A stretch of DNA of 5,447 nucleotides from positions 1-5,447 of the forward strand of contig CALZMK010000130.1 in the NCBI GenBank assembly GCA_945788545.1. Direction: 5' to 3'. How positions within the stretch are numbered: position 1 is the stretch's first letter; every line of letters begins with the position of its first letter. This DNA comes from an uncultured Prevotella sp. (GTDB taxonomy: Bacteria; Bacteroidota; Bacteroidia; Bacteroidales; Bacteroidaceae). The position numbers and the translations under genes were made by a program. Below are positions 1 through 5,447 of the stretch, piece by piece. The notes beneath the pieces are model-generated. The model did not search any database. It was not told the DNA's origin and saw only the letters and a list, made by a program, of their open reading frames with translations.

Positions 1-33
1 TGTCAATGGAGGACGGTATTGGGTAATGAATTA

Positions 34-606
34 TTAAAGCGAATCAATCACCTTGCATACGTCGGCAAAGATTTCCTCAAGCACTCCATAGCTCTTCACG
101 TAGTGGTGCAAGCCCTCGGCCTTATACCAGTCGATGAGGGGAGCAGTCTGGGTGTTATACACAGCGAGACGCTTGTTGATGGTCTCCTCATTGTCGTCGC
201 TGCGTCCCTGCTCCTTACCACGGTTGAGAAGGCGTGCCATAAGGATGTCCTCGGGAGCATAAAGCTCGATCATGGCAGCCACACAGTGTCCGCGCTCTGC
301 CAGCATCTTCTTCAATGCCTCAGCTTGGGGAATGGTGCGGGGAAATCCGTCGAAGATAACTCCCTTATGGTCTTTGCCGAAGCTGTCATATACTTTGGCA
401 AGGATGTCGATCATAAGCTCGTCGGGGATGAGCTGTCCCTTGTCGATAAACGACTTGGCGGTCTTGCCAAGTTCTGTTCCGTTTTTGATTTCGCTACGAA
501 GCACATCGCCTGTTGAGATATGCTCGAAGCCATACTTCTTAATCAATAAGTCACTCTGAGTGCCCTTGCCTGAACCAGGGGCACCGAAAATTACAATATT
601 CTTCAT
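34..606 (-). CDS. adk: Adenylate kinase (short-LID type)
   Basis: Adenylate kinase is a cytoplasmic enzyme that catalyses ATP + AMP <-> 2 ADP and sets the adenylate energy balance. The 190-aa protein is complete. It opens with the P-loop GAPGSGKGTQ (residues 8-17). The AMP-binding segment STGDVLR follows at 31-37, and the FDGFPRT motif is at 85-91, with Arg90 contacting AMP. The LID region is short: Arg129 and then GRSDD (134-138) are followed by Arg146, with no room for the roughly 27-residue zinc-type LID seen in many bacterial enzymes. A length of about 190 aa fits the short form. The ATG at 604-606 places the P-loop at the usual distance from the N-terminus, and the sequence before it (AAAGAGAG) is at best a weak ribosome site. 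The gene lies 54 bp downstream of hpt on the same strand. I see no TAnnTTTG promoter in that spacer, so co-transcription with hpt is likely. Identity is very secure from the motifs. Confidence 0.97.
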   Translation of the reverse strand: MKNIVIFGAPGSGKGTQSDLLIKKYGFEHISTGDVLRSEIKNGTELGKTAKSFIDKGQLIPDELMIDILAKVYDSFGKDHKGVIFDGFPRTIPQAEALKKMLAERGHCVAAMIELYAPEDILMARLLNRGKEQGRSDDNEETINKRLAVYNTQTAPLIDWYKAEGLHHYVKSYGVLEEIFADVCKVIDSL

Positions 607-610
607 CTCT

Positions 611-674
611 CTTTAATACTTAAATATTTTAATCCTTTAATATTTCAATTCTTTAATTTTTTAATTCTTCAAGA
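611..674. repeat. 8-bp A/T-rich tandem repeat, hpt-adk spacer
   Basis: Eight consecutive imperfect 8-bp units fill the spacer and run into the 3' end of hpt. The plus-strand consensus is CTTTAATT (AATTAAAG on the coding strand). Units begin at 611, 619, 627, 635, 643, 651, 659 and 667. Most differ from the consensus at one or two positions; the last, CTTCAAGA, diverges more and encodes part of the HPRT C-terminus. The hpt stop codon lies inside the seventh unit. Such an array could change length by slippage and so alter hpt-adk spacing, but whether it has any function is inference. Confidence 0.75.
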
Positions 675-1203
675 CATAAATGTCCCTCAGTCCTCGTGCC
701 TGCTGGTCGTAGTCGAGACCATAGCCGATGATGAAATCATTGGGAATCTCGAATGCCACATAGCGGATGTCGAGCTCTTCCTTGAGACGCTCGGGCTTGA
801 AGAGAAGCGTACATATCTCCACCGAAGCGGGATTGCGAGTGCCAAGCGACTCTATCATGCGCTTCATCGTTGTACCAGTCTCTACAATATCCTCGACAAT
901 GATGACATGTCTGCCCGACAAGTCCTCGTTGATGCCAAGCACTTCCTTTACATTGCCCGTGGACATTGTGCCTTGATAACTGGCCAGTTTGACGAACGAA
1001 ATCTCACATGGTACGGTCATGCCGCGAAGAAGGTCGGCGGCAAAAACAAACGAACCGTTGAGCACTGCGAGGAAGAGCGGATTCTTGTCGGCATAGTCGC
1101 GACTGATGCTTTCTGCCACCTCTCTGACACGCTTGAGAATCGCTTCCTCTGGTATAGACGTTATGAACGTCTTATCCTTGATTTTTACCTCTTTTGTTGC
1201 CAT
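661..1203 (-). CDS. hpt: Hypoxanthine-guanine phosphoribosyltransferase
   Basis: This purine salvage enzyme transfers the phosphoribosyl group of PRPP to hypoxanthine or guanine, giving IMP or GMP in the cytoplasm. The protein is 180 aa, the normal bacterial length. Loop I is LNGSFVF (48-54). The flexible catalytic loop starts at Ser75-Tyr76 (SYQGTMSTG). The PRPP-binding signature is VIIVEDIVETGTT (100-112), with Glu104 and Asp105 positioned to bind ribose. Lys136, Phe157 and Asp164 (DFIIGYGLDYD, 156-166) match the purine-recognition positions of the family. One oddity is that the catalytic-base position, Asp in the human enzyme (IIDTG), is Glu108 here. The ATG at 1201-1203 leaves the usual short N-terminal extension; the preceding bases (GCAAGAAA) are not a clear Shine-Dalgarno site. 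It is the first gene of the leftward hpt-adk pair, with a candidate promoter at 1231-1238. Whether it prefers hypoxanthine, guanine or both cannot be read from the sequence. Confidence 0.96.
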   Translation of the reverse strand: MATKEVKIKDKTFITSIPEEAILKRVREVAESISRDYADKNPLFLAVLNGSFVFAADLLRGMTVPCEISFVKLASYQGTMSTGNVKEVLGINEDLSGRHVIIVEDIVETGTTMKRMIESLGTRNPASVEICTLLFKPERLKEELDIRYVAFEIPNDFIIGYGLDYDQQARGLRDIYVLKN

Positions 1204-1230
1204 TTTCTTGCTATTTCACAAATTTTGTCG

Positions 1231-1238
1231 CAAAATTA
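1231..1238 (-). promoter_or_regulatory. Candidate hpt promoter, -7 element
   Basis: The minus strand reads TAATTTTG, a full match to the Bacteroidetes sigma-ABfr -7 consensus TAnnTTTG. It sits 27 bp upstream of the hpt ATG, which predicts a leader of about 20 nt. No good TTTG is visible at the expected -33 distance; that stretch is T-rich on this strand. The match is short and the genome is AT-rich, so the call rests mainly on its position. Confidence 0.5.
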
Positions 1239-1240
1239 CT

Positions 1241-1257
1241 AAAAAAAATGGAAAAAA
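1241..1257. promoter_or_regulatory. Phased A-tracts between divergent promoters
   Basis: An A8 run (1241-1248) and an A6 run (1252-1257) have centres 10 bp apart, about one helical turn, which favours intrinsic DNA curvature. Relative to the predicted nnr start site they fall near -39 to -55, where an UP-like element would lie. Relative to hpt they occupy the interval just upstream of its -7 element. The runs are seen directly; the regulatory role is inferred. Confidence 0.35.
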
Positions 1258-1282
1258 GCATCATCTATTAATATAAATTTTG

Positions 1283-1290
1283 TATTTTTG
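1283..1290 (+). promoter_or_regulatory. Candidate nnr promoter, -7 element
   Basis: TATTTTTG is a full match to the Bacteroidetes -7 consensus TAnnTTTG and ends only five bases before the nnr ATG at 1296. With the usual distance to the start site, transcription would begin at or within a few bases of the ATG, implying a leaderless or near-leaderless mRNA. The -33 TTTG is not evident at the expected spacing (around 1260). It would serve nnr and probably the downstream DUF4831-like gene. Confidence 0.5.
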
Positions 1291-1295
1291 CACGT

Positions 1296-2807
1296 ATGAA
1301 GATATTTACAAGCGTCCAAATACACGAATTGGACAAGTTTACTATAGAAAATGAGCCGATAAAATCTATCGACCTCATGGAACGTGCGGCAAGGGCACTA
1401 ACCCATGCCATTGCCTCAAAATGGGACAACTTAACACCCGTTGTCGTGTTTGCCGGACCTGGCAATAACGGCGGCGACGCACTGGCGGTGGCAAGGATGT
1501 TGGCCGAGAAGGACTATACGGTTGACGTGTGGCTCTTCAATATCTCCGGTCATCTATCGCCCGACTGTGCCGCCAACAGGCAAAGGCTTGCCGACTGCAA
1601 GAAGGTGCATTCGATGACAATGGTGACCCAAGAGTTTGACCCACCTATACTCGAAAAGACAACACTGGTGGTGGACGGACTGTTTGGCTCTGGATTGAAC
1701 AAACCTCTTGCCGGAGGATTTGCCTCATTGGTGAAGTATATCAACGCATCGCCTGCCCAGGTGGTGAGCATCGACGTGCCATCAGGACTCATGACCGAGG
1801 ACAATGCTTACAACGTGAGGGCCAACATCATCAAGGCCGATCTCACGCTCACTCTGCAACAACCCAAACTGTCGTTCCTCTTTGCCGAAAACCAGGAGTT
1901 CATTGGCGAGGTGCGCACACTCGACATAAGGATAAGCAGCGAAGGCATAGCAAAGACCGACGCCCACTATACCATCATCGAGGAGAGTGACATCAGGCGA
2001 ATACTTAAACCGCGACCGACGTTTGCCCACAAGGGGACGATGGGACACGCTCTCATCATAGCTGGAAGTTATGGTATGGCGGGAGCTGCAATGCTTGCCA
2101 CCAAGGCCTGTCTGAGAAGCGGTGCGGGAAAGGTGACTGCATACACCCCGCGCCAGAACGTGATGATGATGCAGGTGGCTGTGCCTGAGGCTGTGATAAT
2201 GGTGGGCGAGGAAACGGCTTTCGGTGAGGCTGTGGATACCACCGACTATCAGGCATTAGGCATTGGTCCGGGACTTGGACAGAGCGACGCCACAGCAATT
2301 GCATTGATAGCCCAACTGAGAAGGACACAATGCCCGATAGTGGTGGATGCAGATGCCATAAACATCCTGTCCAACCGCAGGGCTTGGCTGCAACAGTTGC
2401 CCAAGGGCATCATACTGACTCCCCACCCCAAGGAGTTCGACCGTCTGCAGGGTGGATGCAGCGACTCATACGAAAGACTGTCGAAGGCTCTCGACTTGGC
2501 AGAAAGACTTCAGGGATACGTAATCGTGAAAGGACATTATTCTGCACTCTGCCTGCCTAACGGACATATTCTCTTCTGTCCTACAGGAAATGCGGGTATG
2601 GCTACTGCTGGAAGCGGCGATGTGCTCACGGGAATCATCACATCTCTGTTGGCAAGAGGATATGACCAGACGGAGGCTTGTGCGCTCGGTATGTATCTGC
2701 ACGGACTGGCCGGCGACTTGGCGGCAGAAGAGCTTGGACAGGAGAGTCTTATGGCAAGTGATATTATCGACTATCTGCCAAAGGCTTTCAAGAGACTTGA
2801 AGAATAA
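1296..2807 (+). CDS. nnr: Bifunctional NAD(P)HX epimerase/dehydratase
   Basis: This is a metabolite-repair enzyme. The N-terminal half epimerises R- and S-NAD(P)HX (hydrated NADH or NADPH). The C-terminal half dehydrates S-NAD(P)HX back to NAD(P)H, in bacteria normally using ADP. At 503 aa it has the full two-domain YjeF length. The epimerase domain spans about 1-220, with GPGNNGGD (54-61), the conserved Asp127 in VVDGLFGSGL (125-134) and SIDVPSGL (158-165). The ribokinase-like dehydratase domain spans about 235-500, with GSYGMAGA (257-264), GIGPGLG (322-328), DADAIN (351-356), TPHPKE (375-380) and GNAGMATAGSGD (431-442), where Asp442 is the expected catalytic residue. Both halves look intact. 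The start at 1296 is supported by the family-typical N-terminus MKIFTSVQIHELD; the next Met (residue 28) lies in conserved sequence. No Shine-Dalgarno site is visible, and a -7 element ends five bases upstream. It is divergent from hpt and 43 bp upstream of the exported DUF4831-like gene. Confidence 0.96.
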   Translation: MKIFTSVQIHELDKFTIENEPIKSIDLMERAARALTHAIASKWDNLTPVVVFAGPGNNGGDALAVARMLAEKDYTVDVWLFNISGHLSPDCAANRQRLADCKKVHSMTMVTQEFDPPILEKTTLVVDGLFGSGLNKPLAGGFASLVKYINASPAQVVSIDVPSGLMTEDNAYNVRANIIKADLTLTLQQPKLSFLFAENQEFIGEVRTLDIRISSEGIAKTDAHYTIIEESDIRRILKPRPTFAHKGTMGHALIIAGSYGMAGAAMLATKACLRSGAGKVTAYTPRQNVMMMQVAVPEAVIMVGEETAFGEAVDTTDYQALGIGPGLGQSDATAIALIAQLRRTQCPIVVDADAINILSNRRAWLQQLPKGIILTPHPKEFDRLQGGCSDSYERLSKALDLAERLQGYVIVKGHYSALCLPNGHILFCPTGNAGMATAGSGDVLTGIITSLLARGYDQTEACALGMYLHGLAGDLAAEELGQESLMASDIIDYLPKAFKRLEE

Positions 2808-2850
2808 AAGACATAGAGAATAAACAATAATACATATATAGATTTAGGAT

Positions 2851-3951
2851 ATGAAACATTCAGTATTAGCAATACTTCTTATGGCCGGCATTTCGGCAAC
2901 GGCTCAGACACAAGTGACGGAATATCACCCAGGAATGACTGCCGAGGGCATAGTGTATTATCTGCCAAAGACAAGTGTAAAGGTGGCAGTAAAGGTGGAG
3001 AAAACCACCTATACACCAGGAGAGTTCTGTAAATATGCCGACAAATATCTACGAATATCCGATGTGAACGAGAACAGTTACAGCACTTACAGGATTATTG
3101 GCACTGACATCTTCTCATACGGAGAGGCTGACAAACAGAAGGCTTATGCTTTGAAGGTTAACTCAAAGACATCTGCATGCAATGTGCGACTGGCTGACGA
3201 CGGACGTCTGCTGGCTGTAAATACCGACGCACCAGCGGAAAAGCCTCTGCCCCAACCCTTCAAACCGGCAGCGAAACCTGAAATAAAAGATCCTCGCAGT
3301 TTGCTAAGCCAAGAAATTCTTGCAGCGGGAAGTGTGACCAAGATGGCGGAACTGACAGCTACTGAGATTTACGACATTCGCGAAAGCCGCAACTCTCTGA
3401 CTAAGGGAGAGGCTGACTTCATGCCCAAGGATGGAGAACAACTGCGCATTATGCTCAATAGTCTCGACCAGCAAGACAAGGCATTGTCGGGAATGTTTGT
3501 GGGAACAATAAGCAAGGACACCACCGAGACTGTATTCACCATCACTCCCGACAAGGAGATAGAGAAGCAGGTGCTATTCAGGATGTCGGCAAAACTCGGA
3601 CTACTCGACAGCGACGATATGGCTGGTGCACCTTATTATATATATATTAAGGACTTGAAGACTCTGCCAAAGACAGATTTCATTGACGAGAAGGCACAAA
3701 AAGCAAAAGAAAAAGCCGAGCAGGCTGCCAAGGAAAAAGGCAACGGATTGTTTGTAAATGTGCCAAGCAAGATGAGAGTGACCATTGCCGAGGGAAACAA
3801 CAAGGTGGCTGAATACGAAACCACCGCCGGACAGTTCGGAAAAGTGGAACTGCTCAGCGGTGACTTGTTCAACAAGCGCTTCACTACCCGTCTTACTCTC
3901 GACCCACAATCAGGGGCCGTTGACAAACTGACGGCAGAAGAGCCGAAATAA
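2851..3951 (+). CDS. Exported DUF4831-like protein, function unknown
   Basis: I recognise this as resembling the Bacteroidetes family DUF4831, which has no assigned function; the assignment is from memory of the pattern. The 366-aa protein starts with a type I signal peptide: Lys3, a hydrophobic core at 4-15, and probable cleavage after Ala18 (SATA/QTQ). There is no lipobox Cys, so a soluble periplasmic or outer-membrane-associated location is likely. The N-terminal block has the family-like features YYLPKT (36-41), TPGEFCKYADKYL (55-67) and a following VNENSYSTYRI strand region. A Pro/Ala/Lys-rich linker occupies about 127-148. A charged Lys/Glu/Ala helix, possibly coiled coil, spans about 279-297 and is followed by GLFVNVPSKMRVTI (299-312), predicted beta-rich. 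No catalytic motif or further membrane segment is visible. The ATG at 2851 is the one that gives a proper signal peptide; AGGA ends one base before it, too close to act as a normal ribosome site. It probably shares the nnr transcript. Confidence 0.75.
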   Translation: MKHSVLAILLMAGISATAQTQVTEYHPGMTAEGIVYYLPKTSVKVAVKVEKTTYTPGEFCKYADKYLRISDVNENSYSTYRIIGTDIFSYGEADKQKAYALKVNSKTSACNVRLADDGRLLAVNTDAPAEKPLPQPFKPAAKPEIKDPRSLLSQEILAAGSVTKMAELTATEIYDIRESRNSLTKGEADFMPKDGEQLRIMLNSLDQQDKALSGMFVGTISKDTTETVFTITPDKEIEKQVLFRMSAKLGLLDSDDMAGAPYYIYIKDLKTLPKTDFIDEKAQKAKEKAEQAAKEKGNGLFVNVPSKMRVTIAEGNNKVAEYETTAGQFGKVELLSGDLFNKRFTTRLTLDPQSGAVDKLTAEEPK

Positions 3952-3955
3952 CTCC

Positions 3956-5446
3956 TTATTTATTTAGTTTCCAAACACAGCCGTCCTTGGTGTCCTTCAC
4001 CTCGAAACCGGCTTCCTTGAGGGCATCGCGTATTTCATCGCAGGTGCCCCAATCTTTGTTTGCCCTGGCCTTGGCACGCAACTGCAACACCATATCGACA
4101 ACCTTGCCGTAGGCAGCCTCGCGCTCGTCGTTGGTGCCCGACTTGTCGGCACGCAATCCGAGGATGTCGAAACTGAACAGGTTCATCACCTGGCGTAACT
4201 CGTCGAGGTCGGCGGCAGAGATAGTAGCCTTATGGTCGATAAGCACGTTGACTACATGACATGCCTCAAAGAGATGGCTAATGACAATCTGTGTCTGCAG
4301 GTCATCATTCATGGCGTCATAGCACTTCTGTCGAAGTTCTGACACAAACTTTGCTGTCGCATCGTCACTCTTGTCGGCAGCTTGCACACGCTCAATGTCG
4401 GCCAATCCGTTCATGAGTCGGGTCAATCCCTTCTCACTTGCGATGAGGGCTTCATTTGAGAAGTCCACCGTGCCGCGATAGTGGGCCGAAAGGATGAAGA
4501 AACGTATAGTCATTGGCGAGAATGCCTGCTGGAGTGACTCGTGATTGCCGGTGAAGAACTGCTCGAGGGTGATAAAGTTGCCAAGCGACTTACCCATCTT
4601 CTGTCCGTTGATGGTAATCATGTTGTTGTGCATCCAATATTTCACCATCGGGTCGCCCTGACTTGCCACCGCCTGTGCTATCTCACACTCATGATGGGGG
4701 AACACAAGGTCCATACCGCCTCCATGAATATCAAAGTGATTGCCGAGATACTTGCGTCCCATAGCTGTACACTCGCAGTGCCATCCGGGGAATCCGTCGC
4801 TCCAAGGACTGGGCCATCGCATGATATGCTCGGGCGAAGCCTTCTTCCACAAAGCAAAATCAACCTGGTTGCGCTTCTCTCCCACTCCGTCAAGTTCGCG
4901 ACTGTTGTTGATGACGTCATCAAGATTGCGTCCGGAAAGTATGCCATACTTATGATCCTTGTTGTATTTCTCTATGTCGAAATACACCGAACCGTTGCTC
5001 TCGTAGGCATAACCATTTGCCATAATCTCTTTCACAAGTTCTTCCTGCTCGATGATATGTCCTGTGGCATGGGGCTCGATGCTTGGGGGAAGCACATTGA
5101 GCGCCTCCATGGCATGATGATAGCGATTGGTGTAATACTGTGCTATCTCCATCGGTTCGAGCTGTTCGAGGCGAGCTTTCTTCTCTATCTTGTCGTCACC
5201 CTCGTCGGCATCATGCTCGAGGTGGCCCACATCGGTGATATTACGTACATAACGCACCTTATAGCCGAGATGCTTGAGATAACGGAAAAGGATATCGAAT
5301 GTGATTGCCGGACGGGCATGTCCCAAATGTGGATCGCCATATACGGTAGGTCCGCAGACATACATTCCGACATTTGGAGAATGTATCGGTTCGAAACGCT
5401 CTTTCTTTCTGCTGAGCGTATTATAAATTAAAAGTGTCTGTTCCAT
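3956..5446 (-). CDS. cysS: Cysteinyl-tRNA synthetase
   Basis: This cytoplasmic class I synthetase activates cysteine with ATP and charges tRNA-Cys. The 496-aa protein appears complete. [15 protein letters not shown] (31-45) carries the first zinc Cys (Cys31) and the HIGH motif as HLGH (40-43). The other predicted zinc ligands are Cys226 (GWHCEC), His251 and Glu255 (FPHHECE). The second ATP motif is KMGKS (283-287) rather than KMSKS. Between NITD (69-72) and DDKI (84-87) there is an insert of about 10 residues, [10 protein letters not shown], compared with the E. coli arrangement NITDIDDKI. The C-terminal helical domain (about 320-496) includes the conserved stretch [18 protein letters not shown]. 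The start is the ATG ending at 5446, supported by the family-like N-terminus; only one upstream base is in the window, so promoter and ribosome site cannot be judged. Its stop faces that of the DUF4831-like gene, 4 bp away. Confidence 0.97.
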   Translation of the reverse strand: MEQTLLIYNTLSRKKERFEPIHSPNVGMYVCGPTVYGDPHLGHARPAITFDILFRYLKHLGYKVRYVRNITDVGHLEHDADEGDDKIEKKARLEQLEPMEIAQYYTNRYHHAMEALNVLPPSIEPHATGHIIEQEELVKEIMANGYAYESNGSVYFDIEKYNKDHKYGILSGRNLDDVINNSRELDGVGEKRNQVDFALWKKASPEHIMRWPSPWSDGFPGWHCECTAMGRKYLGNHFDIHGGGMDLVFPHHECEIAQAVASQGDPMVKYWMHNNMITINGQKMGKSLGNFITLEQFFTGNHESLQQAFSPMTIRFFILSAHYRGTVDFSNEALIASEKGLTRLMNGLADIERVQAADKSDDATAKFVSELRQKCYDAMNDDLQTQIVISHLFEACHVVNVLIDHKATISAADLDELRQVMNLFSFDILGLRADKSGTNDEREAAYGKVVDMVLQLRAKARANKDWGTCDEIRDALKEAGFEVKDTKDGCVWKLNK

Positions 5447-5447
5447 T

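Noticed and set aside
1..33. Possible end of a convergent plus-strand gene (TAA at 24-26) or leader of a gene following adk.
   Set aside because: Too few bases to support either. The minus strand shows no ATG here, and a short open plus-strand frame before the TAA is expected by chance.
19..516. 165-codon open frame on the plus strand, antisense to adk.
   Set aside because: It fully overlaps the well-supported adk and its product has no recognisable domain.
1218..1228. Inverted repeat ACAAA-T-TTTGT at the predicted hpt start site, as a possible operator.
   Set aside because: Five-base arms made almost only of A and T are common in such a spacer, and no regulator is suggested by the neighbourhood.
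907..1242. 111-codon open frame on the plus strand across hpt and its promoter region.
   Set aside because: It is antisense to the conserved PRPP-binding region of hpt, runs into the divergent promoter region, and has no family match.
2839..2846. TAGATTTA as a -7 promoter element for the DUF4831-like gene.
   Set aside because: It lacks the final G of TAnnTTTG and ends four bases before the ATG. Co-transcription with nnr is the simpler reading.
3930..3985. GACGGC (3930-3935) and GCCGTC (3980-3985) as a terminator stem at the convergent gene ends.
   Set aside because: The loop would be 44 nt, both arms lie in coding sequence, and no U-tract follows on either strand.
4541..5431. Long 296-codon open frame on the plus strand, antisense to cysS.
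   Set aside because: It lies wholly opposite a highly conserved cysS, its translation matches no family I recognise, and it has no upstream promoter or ribosome site. Codon bias of the real gene explains the open frame.

Overview
The window looks like ordinary housekeeping chromosome from a member of the Bacteroidales, most likely Prevotella or a close relative. Three things point there. All the intact proteins resemble their Bacteroidetes versions: a short-LID 190-aa adenylate kinase, a cysteinyl-tRNA synthetase with an insert after its NITD motif, and a DUF4831-type exported protein. Start codons lack convincing Shine-Dalgarno sequences. Two upstream regions carry the Bacteroidetes -7 promoter element TAnnTTTG. 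Genes have moderate GC, while the short spacers are very AT-rich.

Layout. Bases 1-33 lie past the adk stop and hold nothing assignable. adk (34-606, -) and hpt (661-1203, -) form a purine nucleotide pair read leftward, with hpt first. They are separated by a 54-bp spacer built almost wholly from an 8-bp A/T-rich tandem repeat. A 92-bp divergent promoter region (1204-1295) separates hpt from nnr (1296-2807, +), the bifunctional NAD(P)HX repair enzyme. After 43 bp comes an exported DUF4831-like protein of unknown function (2851-3951, +), probably in the same transcript. Its stop lies 4 bp from the stop of the convergent cysS (3956-5446, -), whose ATG ends one base before the window edge. No gene-free stretch exceeds 100 bp. 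I saw no RNA gene, mobile element, CRISPR array or riboswitch.

How the genes relate. HPRT salvages hypoxanthine and guanine into nucleotides. Adenylate kinase rebalances AMP, ADP and ATP. Nnr repairs hydrated NADH and NADPH, in bacteria normally using ADP. CysRS charges tRNA-Cys and releases AMP. These are core functions that share nucleotides, not a dedicated pathway. The only gene without a known role is the DUF4831-like one.

I found no convincing novel system. The points most worth checking are the 8-bp repeat spacer between hpt and adk, the tightly packed divergent promoters with phased A-tracts and a possibly leaderless nnr mRNA, an Asp-to-Glu change at the HPRT catalytic-base position, and the uncharacterised exported protein downstream of nnr.
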